From an uncultured Victivallales bacterium (GTDB lineage Bacteria; Verrucomicrobiota; Lentisphaeria; Oligosphaerales; JAFGRS01), in assembly GCA_903837355.1 (NCBI GenBank), contig CAILUI010000060.1:26304-90303 (forward strand): a stretch of 64,000 bases of DNA, written 5' to 3'. The translations under genes and the position numbers were made by a program. The notes under the pieces were generated by a model. That model made no database searches and had not been told where the DNA came from. It saw nothing but the letters and a program-made list of their open reading frames with translations. Positions 1 to 7,801 of the stretch are shown one piece after another (the stretch's first letter is position 1; the number at the start of each line of letters is the position of its first letter).

Positions 1-79
1 CGGAGTGCCGGCAGACGTCTCCTGGGCGAACTACGTCGAGACCACCCGCCTGCTGGCCAAGGTCACCGGCTGGCTGTGA
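1..79 (+). CDS. C-terminal end of a truncated gene, unknown
   Basis: An open frame enters from the left edge in frame 2 and stops at TGA 77-79, giving about 25 residues ending in LLAKVTGWL. It is too short to assign to a family. It runs convergently into the NusG-like gene on the other strand. Confidence 0.5.
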   Translation, partial: GVPADVSWANYVETTRLLAKVTGWL

Positions 80-89
80 CGCGCCCGCC

Positions 90-629
90 TCACTCCGTCT
101 CGGGCTCAATCTCCCCAACGTCGATCTCCGCGGTAACGGCCTGACCGAGGAGTTCGATGTTGACCGTCACGCGGGTCAGGCTGCGGCGGCGGGCCACGAT
201 GGCGGTCATGCCCTTGAAGGGCCCCACGGTGACGACCACCGGCGTCCCCGGCTGCAGCTCCGGAAGCACCACCAGGTCCGCTTCGACCTGCAACTGCTCC
301 AGGCGCAGGATGTCGTTCAGCTCGCGCACCAGACCCGCTTCCTGATCCGCAGTCACGTCCACCACACGGACGATCTTGTGGCTCTGCACGATCTGGACCC
401 GACTCTCCGCCCCTAACTGCGCAAACAGATACGAGCGGAACATGGGCAGAAAGGTCTCGACGGTCCGCCGCTGGTAGCGCTTGGCACGACGCACAAGCGG
501 CAGGTAACAGGGGATGGCGTGACGGCGGCAATAGTCCGCGGCTACCTTCTCACAGCGGGGCTTGGTGTAGACCGGTACCCAGGTCACGTCGGCCAGTTGC
601 CGAATGTCAACAGGACTCGTTTCAGCCAC
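90..629 (-). CDS. NusG/RfaH-family transcription antitermination paralog
   Basis: A 179-residue protein with the NusG layout: an N-terminal NGN domain (about residues 15-110, beginning WVPVYTKPRCEK) and a C-terminal KOW motif (GTPVVVTVGPFKGM, about residues 127-140). It lacks the ribosomal-protein neighbours (rplK/rplA, secE) usual for housekeeping nusG. It is therefore more likely a specialised paralog (RfaH/UpxY/LoaP type) that helps RNA polymerase read through long operons. The start is GTG at 627-629, preceded by AGGAG at good spacing. It lies last in a co-oriented run after ptsH-ptsI, 103 bases downstream of ptsI. Family call is firm; the specific targets are unknown. Confidence 0.85.
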   Translation of the reverse strand: MAETSPVDIRQLADVTWVPVYTKPRCEKVAADYCRRHAIPCYLPLVRRAKRYQRRTVETFLPMFRSYLFAQLGAESRVQIVQSHKIVRVVDVTADQEAGLVRELNDILRLEQLQVEADLVVLPELQPGTPVVVTVGPFKGMTAIVARRRSLTRVTVNIELLGQAVTAEIDVGEIEPETE

Positions 630-732
630 ACGTTACTCCTGACTTCCGGAGATCCAGCGAGGGATAGGGTGAGACGCGAACCCCACGGCAGCACCGTGTG
701 CCCGCGCGACCCGCGGCGCCGCGCCGCAGGCG

Positions 733-2502
733 TCACGACTCGGCGTTGGGCAGCAGTTCCGGGTAGACCCGCCGAATGAACTCCCGGCACAGCACCAGCA
801 CCTCTTCGGCCGAACCGCAGTTGACGGCCTGATCCACCAACGCCTCGGCCTCGTGCATACGCACCCGCCGCACGAGCTGCTTGACGGCCGGGATGGAGAC
901 GGGGCTCATGCTGAGCTCGTGGATCCCCAGCCCCAGCAGCAAGGGCACCAGCAAGGGCTCGGAGGCCATCTCACCGCAGATGCCCAACCAGCGCCCGTGT
1001 GCATAGGCAGCCTGCGCCACGTGCCGCATCATGCGGATGATCGAAGGGTGGCTGGGCTGATAGAGATAGGAGATGTCGGGGTTCGAGCGGTCGACTGCCA
1101 GCGAGTACTGGACCAGATCGTTGGTACCTAAACTGAAGAAGTTCACGTGCGGCGCCAGCTTGTCCGCAATCAGGGCCGCCGAGGGAACCTCAATCATCAT
1201 CCCGACGTCCAGATGCGGATTGTGCGGCACACCCTCGGCCGCCAACTCCGCCTTGACCTCGTTGAGAACCCCGAGCGCCTGCTGCAGTTCCTCCAGCGTC
1301 GAGATCATCGGAAACATGATGCGCACCTTGCCAAAGGCGCTGGCGCGCAGAATGGCCCGTAACTGGACCCGAAACACGTCCAGCCGCCGCAGGCAAAAGC
1401 GGATCGCCCGCATACCCAGAAACGGATTCAACTCCACCGGCATCTTGAGGTGACTGAGAAACTTGTCGCCGCCAATGTCCAAAGTCCGGAAAATCACCGA
1501 GTGCGGGTAGATGTCCTCGGCGACCTTGCGGTAAGTGCGGAAGTGCTCCTCCTCCTCGCAAAGACCGTCATTCTTGACAAACAGGAACTCGGTACGAAAC
1601 AGGCCGACCCCGACGCCGAGGCGCTGCCGCAGCGTCTCCACTTCCTCGGCCATCTCGATATTGGCGGCCAGACGCACATGGAAGCCGTCCAGGGTCTCGG
1701 CCGGCAGCTTGGACTCCGCCTCGACGCGGGCTAGCCAGGCCTCCTGCTCCCGAATGCGGCGCTCACAAACAACCAACTGCTCCGGAGTGGGGTTGACGAT
1801 CACCTCGCCACGGGTGCTGCCATCTACCACCAGCACGTCGCCGTCGCTGATCACCTCGACGGAGTCGCTCAACCCAACGACCGCCGGAATGCCCATGGCC
1901 CGCGCCATGATGGCGGTATGGCTCGTGCGGCTGCCGATCGCGGTCACGAACGCCAGCACGTGCTCGCGGTCGATACTCGCGGTGTCCGAAGGCGAAAGGT
2001 CGTGGGCCACCACAATGCAGCGTTCGGGCAGGTGCGACAGGTCGATGGAGGCGTGCCCCTGCAGGTTACGGATCACCCGAGCAGCGACGTCCTGAATGTC
2101 CACCATGCGGTCGCGAATGTACTTGTCGTCGACCTTGCTCAACATCTCGCAGTAGCGGCTGATCACGGACTGAAATACGTGCTCGGCATTGCGGTGCCGC
2201 TCACGGATCTGCTGCACGACCTGCTGCACGACGGCAGGGTCGTCAACCAGCATCAGATGGCTGTCGAAAATGGCGGCATGGTCCCTGCCTACCACCTCCA
2301 GAACCCGCGCCCGCAGGACCGCAATCTGCTCGCGGGAAACCCGCAGCGCAGCCTCGAAACGCTCCACCTCGACGTCGGTCTGCGTGGGACTGAGCGCGAC
2401 TTCATGGACCTGCGACAGGGCCCGGCCAACCAGAACGGCCTTCCCCATCACGATTCCGGCCGAGACCCCCGCCCCCTTCAGTCGCGTGCCCGGACTTGAC
2501 AT
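733..2502 (-). CDS. ptsI: PTS Enzyme I (phosphoenolpyruvate-protein phosphotransferase)
   Basis: At 589 residues it matches the usual Enzyme I length of about 575. It autophosphorylates from PEP in the cytoplasm and passes phosphate to HPr. The phosphorylated histidine is His195 in SRTSHTAIMAR. The PEP-binding barrel is present (GVGLFRTEFLFVKND, RTLDIGGDK, GTNDLVQYSLAVDR) and the catalytic cysteine region GICGEMASEP lies near the C-terminus. The start is ATG with AGGAG placed inside the 3' end of ptsH, two bases after its stop, so the two genes are surely cotranscribed. No EIIA/B/C gene is visible nearby. Confidence 0.96.
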   Translation of the reverse strand: MSSPGTRLKGAGVSAGIVMGKAVLVGRALSQVHEVALSPTQTDVEVERFEAALRVSREQIAVLRARVLEVVGRDHAAIFDSHLMLVDDPAVVQQVVQQIRERHRNAEHVFQSVISRYCEMLSKVDDKYIRDRMVDIQDVAARVIRNLQGHASIDLSHLPERCIVVAHDLSPSDTASIDREHVLAFVTAIGSRTSHTAIMARAMGIPAVVGLSDSVEVISDGDVLVVDGSTRGEVIVNPTPEQLVVCERRIREQEAWLARVEAESKLPAETLDGFHVRLAANIEMAEEVETLRQRLGVGVGLFRTEFLFVKNDGLCEEEEHFRTYRKVAEDIYPHSVIFRTLDIGGDKFLSHLKMPVELNPFLGMRAIRFCLRRLDVFRVQLRAILRASAFGKVRIMFPMISTLEELQQALGVLNEVKAELAAEGVPHNPHLDVGMMIEVPSAALIADKLAPHVNFFSLGTNDLVQYSLAVDRSNPDISYLYQPSHPSIIRMMRHVAQAAYAHGRWLGICGEMASEPLLVPLLLGLGIHELSMSPVSIPAVKQLVRRVRMHEAEALVDQAVNCGSAEEVLVLCREFIRRVYPELLPNAES

Positions 2503-2504
2503 CC

Positions 2505-2807
2505 TTACTCCTCGCCGAATCTGGAACGAAACAACGCCTCAAGAGCGTCCAACGCCTGACGTGCGTCCGGCCCGCGCGCGGTCAGATTCAGGGTCGTATC
2601 CGGACCGGCACCAAGCATCAGCACGCCAATGATACTCTTGCCGTCGCTCACGTGACCATCGTGGCCGATGGTGATCTCCGCGGCAAAACGACAAGCCAAC
2701 TTGACGAACTGGGACGCTGGCCGAGCATGGAGGCCGAGAGCGTTCTCAACCACCACATCCAGGGACCATTCCTGTCCCGTCGAGTCTTCCTGCACTGCCT
2801 TGTTCAT
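2505..2807 (-). CDS. ptsH: HPr phosphocarrier protein
   Basis: A 100-residue protein with about 12 residues more at the N-terminus than typical HPr. It carries phosphate between Enzyme I and EIIA. The active-site histidine is His27 in GLHARPA. A serine at residue 58 (GKSIIGVLML) sits exactly 31 residues further, the spacing of His15 and Ser46 in classical HPr. The regulatory HPr-kinase site is therefore retained, although no HprK gene is in the window. It is first of the ptsH-ptsI pair, with a hairpin region upstream. Confidence 0.95.
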   Translation of the reverse strand: MNKAVQEDSTGQEWSLDVVVENALGLHARPASQFVKLACRFAAEITIGHDGHVSDGKSIIGVLMLGAGPDTTLNLTARGPDARQALDALEALFRSRFGEE

Positions 2808-2848
2808 GCGCCGTTCGCCGATCTGTGCAGACGCCCTGAATGGGCCAT

Positions 2849-2880
2849 CCGCTATTGCGGCACCGCCAAAATATAGGCGG
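2849..2880 (-). promoter_or_regulatory. Tandem small hairpins between the ceramidase-like gene and ptsH
   Basis: Two inverted repeats lie in the 88-base gap: CCGC-TATT-GCGG (2849-2860) and CCGCC-AAAATATA-GGCGG (2863-2880). They could attenuate or terminate transcription from the upstream gene, or frame an AT-rich promoter element for ptsH. There is no clean U-tract on the minus strand, so the role is uncertain. Confidence 0.4.
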
Positions 2881-2895
2881 CCAGACCGGTCTCGT

Positions 2896-4245
2896 CTAAC
2901 CCTCCGGCGCCGGATTGGCGGCGCTGGAGGCGCGTTGCGCCAGTGTCGTCAGGGCCGCTACTGCCGTATCCGCCCAGCGCGGCGCGGTCCCCATCGGGGC
3001 GCGCACGTGCCGGCACAGGCGAGTCTCGTAGCTGCCCTCGGCCAACGCCTGATCCGTGGCCACATAGCCGATGGAGCCATTGGCTAGACCGACGACCAGC
3101 GTCCGTGCCAGCGGTGACCGCGATTTGATGCTCAGGCCGACCTCCACAAAGACCTCTCCGTGCAGGCCCACAATCCCCAGAGAGCCAATCCGCAGGGCCT
3201 GCAGCGGCACTTGCCACGCGCTGGGCCCGGCTGACAGCCACACCACTTCCCGCGCATAGATCCACTCCGCATCATGCGGCGCCGTCGGACTGGCATAGAG
3301 CTCACGCGCCGCGGTCAACTCGGCCGCGGTCGCCTGGCGCGCTTGGAAATCCACCCGCACCAGCTCGGCATCGAGCGTGAGTTCTGAGCTGAAATCGCTC
3401 TCCCGCAGCAGGCTCCACTGCTTCCAGGTCTCGGCGGCAACAACGTTGGCCACGCGCTCCTGCTGCTGGTAGGGGTGGACACTCTGCCGAGCCGGCCGCG
3501 TGAAATCGCAGTTGTTGATGTTGCCCTGACAACCGTTGCTCAGAGCCACCAGGAACTCCGCCCCGGCCAGGCGCTGCAGGGCCTTGGCGAATTCCCCGAA
3601 GTAGTCCGCCGAAACCCACGTGCAGCAGCCGTTGCCGACATAGTGCAGGGCGAGATTGCCGTACACTGCCAGCGGACACCGCGTCTCGGCCTCGCGCACG
3701 ATCAGCAGCCCCAGTTCCTGATCCGTCGGCCCAGCCGGACGCAACGCCTCAGGGTTCAGATAGCCGGGGTTCATCATCACGCGGCCGTCTTTCATGTGCC
3801 AGCGGCGATTGTGCACCTCCTGCCGACAGTCGCCGGAGACGTGCGCCGCTTCCGCCGGACGCAACCGCGCCAACGCCATGACCAATGCATCGGCGATCCG
3901 CGGGATCAGGCTCTGAGCATAGACCTCGTCCGTCGGCGTCCCCAGGGCGCCGACGGCACTGGGTGCGGTATGCGTGTGGGTGCAGGAGATGAGCACCTGC
4001 GCGGGCGGCACCCCGGTCCGGGCCTGGATCGCCGCCTTCGCCGCTTCCACCACACCGACCGGAATATCGATCAGGTCGCAGGTGATAAGCCCCAGGGTAA
4101 CGTCCCCGGAACGCAAGGCGATGGCCTTGACGTAGAGATCGTCATGGATGAAGTCGGCAACACGGTCCTCAAAATGCCCGACCAGGTGACAGCCCAGCCC
4201 CGGCGTGATCACCTGGCGACCCGTACCGGCCTGCAGAATACCCAT
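2896..4245 (-). CDS. Neutral/alkaline ceramidase-like hydrolase (copy 1)
   Basis: A 449-residue protein resembling the catalytic domain of the neutral/alkaline non-lysosomal ceramidase superfamily. Visible marks are the N-terminal ITPGLG region, the metal-ligand motif CTHTHTAPS (His90, His92), a later histidine in NLALHYVGNG followed by SADYFG, and the oxyanion/nucleophile region NGCQGNINN. The nucleophile Ser of true ceramidases is not evident. In this lineage such proteins are common and often unassigned, so ceramide need not be the substrate. No signal peptide is obvious. The start is ATG with AAGGAG nine bases upstream. It belongs to the co-oriented sugar-use block; a paralog lies at 44.2-45.5 kb. 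Confidence 0.8.
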   Translation of the reverse strand: MGILQAGTGRQVITPGLGCHLVGHFEDRVADFIHDDLYVKAIALRSGDVTLGLITCDLIDIPVGVVEAAKAAIQARTGVPPAQVLISCTHTHTAPSAVGALGTPTDEVYAQSLIPRIADALVMALARLRPAEAAHVSGDCRQEVHNRRWHMKDGRVMMNPGYLNPEALRPAGPTDQELGLLIVREAETRCPLAVYGNLALHYVGNGCCTWVSADYFGEFAKALQRLAGAEFLVALSNGCQGNINNCDFTRPARQSVHPYQQQERVANVVAAETWKQWSLLRESDFSSELTLDAELVRVDFQARQATAAELTAARELYASPTAPHDAEWIYAREVVWLSAGPSAWQVPLQALRIGSLGIVGLHGEVFVEVGLSIKSRSPLARTLVVGLANGSIGYVATDQALAEGSYETRLCRHVRAPMGTAPRWADTAVAALTTLAQRASSAANPAPEG

Positions 4246-4300
4246 GCTGACGCGCTCCTTACGTTCACGGCCGCAGCGCCCACACGCACCGACGCCAACC

Positions 4301-5335
4301 TCAGCAGCCGATCAGTGTCTGCATGATCAGCAGATCAAGCTCCTCGTAGTCACGCTCAGCAATCAGCGCCTGGACGCGGGCCTCGTCCAGGCTGCGCGAA
4401 ACCTCGAGCAGGCGCAGGAAGATGGTCCGGCTGTTCGACAGATGCTTGGTGGCCACGGCGCCCTTCTGCGTCCGCATCGCCTTCACGTCGAGCCCCACGA
4501 ACTCCCCGCCCTTGCCGTAGTCATGGCGATCGAGGATGCGAACCTGGTTGAAGGCCCGGCGCAGGTCGACCGAACCGAAGGCCTTATCCTGGTCGAATTT
4601 GAGGCCGTTCTGGTCATTCAGATGCACGCTCCAAAGCTTGTCGAAGCTGAGGGCGAAACCCATCTCATCGGACGGGTCCAGGCCAGCCAGAATGGCGTGG
4701 GCACTCTCGATGTTCACCCCGATCCGGTCCGGCGCCACCGTGCGCTGCGCCAACGCCAGAGCGTGGCCGGTGGTGGGGATGTAGGTGTGGTCCATCGGCT
4801 CGTTCGGCTTCGGCTCGATGGCAATGCGGATCGTCGGGTGGTAGGTCAGCATCTCATTGAGGGTCTCAACGATCTGATCGACGGCCCAAGAGCTGTCCTT
4901 GGCCTCGCGGATATAGGTCCCCTCACGAGCCAGCCAGAGCACGATCAGGTTGGTCCCCATGGCGTCGGCAATGTCAATGCTGCGCCGGAACCGTTCGCGG
5001 GCATAGGCGCGGCAGGCAGCGTCGTTGCTGGTGAAGCCGCCATCGATCGTGCGCTCGTCTTCCCACAGGCGCGGAGCCACGAACTCGGCCACCAACCCCT
5101 GCGCCTGCAACGCGGACTTCATGGCCTTGGCCTCGGCCACGACCTGCTTGGGCGTCTTGCCGTTGATGCCGGGCACGGCGTCGTCGTCGTGGAACTGAAC
5201 ACCGTCAAACCCGAGCGCCTTGTAGAGGCCCAGCTTGCGGCTGAACTCGACGCCGTCGCGCACGGCCGGCCCAAAGGGGTCGGTACCCTCATGGATGTTC
5301 CATGGGCCGAAGGTGAAGCGGAACGTTCCTGCCAT
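4301..5335 (-). CDS. Xylose-isomerase-like sugar isomerase with an altered metal site
   Basis: A 344-residue TIM-barrel protein collinear with actinobacterial class I xylose isomerase: FTFGPW near the N-terminus, catalytic FHDDD (His49), IEPKPNEP (Glu174, Lys176), Glu210, His213, and the metal-2 pair FDQD (Asp248, Asp250). With the constant offset of 7 to Streptomyces numbering, the metal-1 ligand Asp245 is replaced by His238 (SVHLNDQ instead of HIDLNGQ). This suggests a changed metal or substrate preference. I chose the internal ATG at 5333-5335 over the longer ORF because AGGAGGATA lies directly upstream and the trimmed start matches the family. It sits between the ceramidase-like and GH32 genes. 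It could isomerise xylose, glucose or another aldose. Confidence 0.85.
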   Translation of the reverse strand: MAGTFRFTFGPWNIHEGTDPFGPAVRDGVEFSRKLGLYKALGFDGVQFHDDDAVPGINGKTPKQVVAEAKAMKSALQAQGLVAEFVAPRLWEDERTIDGGFTSNDAACRAYARERFRRSIDIADAMGTNLIVLWLAREGTYIREAKDSSWAVDQIVETLNEMLTYHPTIRIAIEPKPNEPMDHTYIPTTGHALALAQRTVAPDRIGVNIESAHAILAGLDPSDEMGFALSFDKLWSVHLNDQNGLKFDQDKAFGSVDLRRAFNQVRILDRHDYGKGGEFVGLDVKAMRTQKGAVATKHLSNSRTIFLRLLEVSRSLDEARVQALIAERDYEELDLLIMQTLIGC

Positions 5336-5505
5336 CGTCGCTATCCTCCTGGTCGATTCGGCTACATACGCCCTGGTGATGAAAGCCCACCCGGACACCG
5401 GGCAGCCTCAACATACCGCGCCGGCACCACCGCGCAACCAGTGCCGCGCTCGGCCAAGGCGGTGCCGGCAACACCCTGGACGCCCGACCTCCGCTCCGCT
5501 CCAGA

Positions 5506-7764
5506 CTACGGCGCGGCAGCTAGATTCGCCGACGCTGCCAGATCCCAGACGGTGAGTGCTGCCAGGCGCGCGGCTGCACCCTGCACGCGCAGAGCGAGAG
5601 TATCGCTGTCGGCGCGGCTGGGATAGACCCGCAGGGTCAGGCATTGGCGGTCGTTGGCGAAAACCTCGACGATGCTGCGATCAACGAAGACACGCAAGCG
5701 CAGCGGTTCGCCGGCTCCCAGCAGCAGCGGGCCACTCTCCGGGGGGCGCGCCTGCACGTCGTCACGCAGCGAGGCGCGAGTGCCGTCCACCATCAGCACG
5801 CAGGGGCGCTGCTGGCCATACTGGCCGAACCAGTTGTGCTCGGTCTGAAAGAAGACGCGGATGTCGGTGCGCTCGGCGCCGTCGGGGGAACGCAGCACGC
5901 TCAGGCACACTTCACGGGCCGCACCAGGATCGATCTCGGCCGTGATCTCGATGCTCTTGCCGCCGCGGGTATCAAGCACGACCTCGGCATTGGCGGGTAA
6001 CTCACGGGCGGCGGCGGCACGGGGATCGGCGCGCAGGCGCTCGACCTCGGCGGCCGGCCGGATACCGAGGGTGCCGTCCGCCTCCAGCGACAGCACCCGC
6101 GGCAACGTCATCACATCGGACCACTCCGTCGCGGGCCGACCCTCGCGCACGTTGAAGAAGGCGATACAACGCCCCTGCGGATCGATGAAGGCGGCGGGTG
6201 CGTGCAGGCTACCCACGCCAATCGGACCGTAGTTGAAGCGGCCATGCCGGCGGATGCGGAAGCGCTCGCCGGAGGGCTCGATGGCACCCAGATAGTACTG
6301 CGCCCCACGCCGGTGGCTGGCGAACAACAGCAGGTGCTCCGCCCCGAGCGGCAGCACGTACGGCACGGCGCCGTCCTCGCCACGCTCGGTGAAAAAGCCA
6401 TCCTCGACAAACACGCCGCGGTACTCCCAGTGCGCCAGGTCGGTCGAGAAGAAGAGTTGCTCCGCCAGGCGGCAGTCCTTCACAAAGTCGCCGTCCTTGT
6501 ACGTGCCCGAAAGCGCCCAGTAGCCGCGCGCATCCTTCCAGACACACGGGTCGTAGATGCGGTATGGGCTCCCGTCTGCCGCGGTGTGGACCGCCGGGAT
6601 GACGGGGTTGGCGGGATGCTTCTCCCAGTTCAGCAGCAGTGGGTCGCTGGCCGTGGCAATGGCATTGCCGCTGCCCGTGCCATGATACAAGGCGATGACG
6701 CGCTCGGGCTCGACCAGCGTATTGCCGCTGAAGCAGTTCCCCTCCGTGTCCGGACGCAAGGCCACCGGCAGGTCGCGCCAATTCACCAGGTCCGTGCTGC
6801 AGGCGTGCCCCCAGAGCAGCGGTCCTCCGCCCGGAGCCACCCACTGGTAGAAGAGGTGGTAATTCCCCTGCCAGAAGCACGGCCCGTTGGGGTCGTTCAT
6901 CATCCCGCCCGGCGGCGCAAAATGCACCGCGGGACGGTAGGGATCGGCAGCCAGACGCTGGCGGGACGCCTGGTGAGCCAGAACCTGCGGATCGGTCGCC
7001 AGGGCCGCCCACTGCGCCGCCAGCGTAGCGGGGTAGAGCACTTGCGGAGCCCGTAACACAGGCGTGATGAGATAGTCGTCCTTGCCGTCGAGATAGAGCT
7101 TGCCATCCCGGATCTCGGCGCCGTTGCGGAGCACGGCCGGACCGAAACAACCCATCTCGTCGCGCCCGCTGCCGTCGACAAAGGTCCAGCGCGCCAAGGG
7201 CCGGACCGGGGTCGCGCCGCCAGGACGCAGCCCCGCAATCTGCGCTGCGCTCAGGGCCTCGGCGTAGAACTGGGCTTCGTCAATGACGCCGCCAAAGGCA
7301 CCCGTGGGGGGCACGCCAGCCGCGTTGCAGTGGCGCATCCCCATGCTGACCCGCAGACCCTCGCCGTAGTCGCGCTGGGGTCGGTCGTAGCTGGCGACGA
7401 CCTGACCTTCACGGTAAAGCGTGATGCGGGTCCCCTGCCAGGTCACGGCAACCTGAACCATGGTCCCCGACGCGACAGTCTCGGTCGGCCACGAATCCTG
7501 GGCGGCTTCCGTCCGCCTAAACAGATGGCTGCCGGCCATCCACACGCGCGGCCTGACCTCCCCCAAGACGATGCTGTCGAACTCCTGCAAATCCTCGACG
7601 CCGAAAACGCCCGCACCACGATGGTCCAGATTCGACGGCGCACACCAGACCACGAGCGTCTTGTCCGCGATCTTCATGTCACCCCCAGCCGTGTTCAGAC
7701 ACAGGGCAAGTACAGAAACGAACAGGGCATGCAGGGCAAGACGCACCGGGTCGTAAGATCCCAT
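5506..7764 (-). CDS. Secreted LamG + GH32 fructosidase-type hydrolase
   Basis: A 752-residue protein: a probable N-terminal signal/anchor (about residues 6-28), a LamG/concanavalin-like domain (about 33-180), a GH32 five-bladed propeller (about 275-590) and the GH32 C-terminal sandwich (DRSIVEVFAND near 690). The nucleophile is Asp291 in MMNDPNGP. The canonical RDP motif is YDP (Asp405) and the ECP motif is replaced by GED (Glu463), a divergent GH32 subtype. The family hydrolyses terminal fructose from sucrose, levan or inulin; the exact substrate is open. The ATG start has GGAGG upstream. It lies 37 bases after the putative glycosidase and before the sugar isomerase, fitting stepwise saccharide use. 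Confidence 0.9.
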   Translation of the reverse strand: MGSYDPVRLALHALFVSVLALCLNTAGGDMKIADKTLVVWCAPSNLDHRGAGVFGVEDLQEFDSIVLGEVRPRVWMAGSHLFRRTEAAQDSWPTETVASGTMVQVAVTWQGTRITLYREGQVVASYDRPQRDYGEGLRVSMGMRHCNAAGVPPTGAFGGVIDEAQFYAEALSAAQIAGLRPGGATPVRPLARWTFVDGSGRDEMGCFGPAVLRNGAEIRDGKLYLDGKDDYLITPVLRAPQVLYPATLAAQWAALATDPQVLAHQASRQRLAADPYRPAVHFAPPGGMMNDPNGPCFWQGNYHLFYQWVAPGGGPLLWGHACSTDLVNWRDLPVALRPDTEGNCFSGNTLVEPERVIALYHGTGSGNAIATASDPLLLNWEKHPANPVIPAVHTAADGSPYRIYDPCVWKDARGYWALSGTYKDGDFVKDCRLAEQLFFSTDLAHWEYRGVFVEDGFFTERGEDGAVPYVLPLGAEHLLLFASHRRGAQYYLGAIEPSGERFRIRRHGRFNYGPIGVGSLHAPAAFIDPQGRCIAFFNVREGRPATEWSDVMTLPRVLSLEADGTLGIRPAAEVERLRADPRAAAARELPANAEVVLDTRGGKSIEITAEIDPGAAREVCLSVLRSPDGAERTDIRVFFQTEHNWFGQYGQQRPCVLMVDGTRASLRDDVQARPPESGPLLLGAGEPLRLRVFVDRSIVEVFANDRQCLTLRVYPSRADSDTLALRVQGAAARLAALTVWDLAASANLAAAP

Positions 7765-7801
7765 ACAGCCGTTGCCTCCGTGCCAAGAACCGCCGCCGGG
7801 G

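Noticed and set aside
4205-5626. 473-residue plus-strand ORF
   Set aside because: Antisense to the sugar isomerase; low-complexity translation and no ribosome site.
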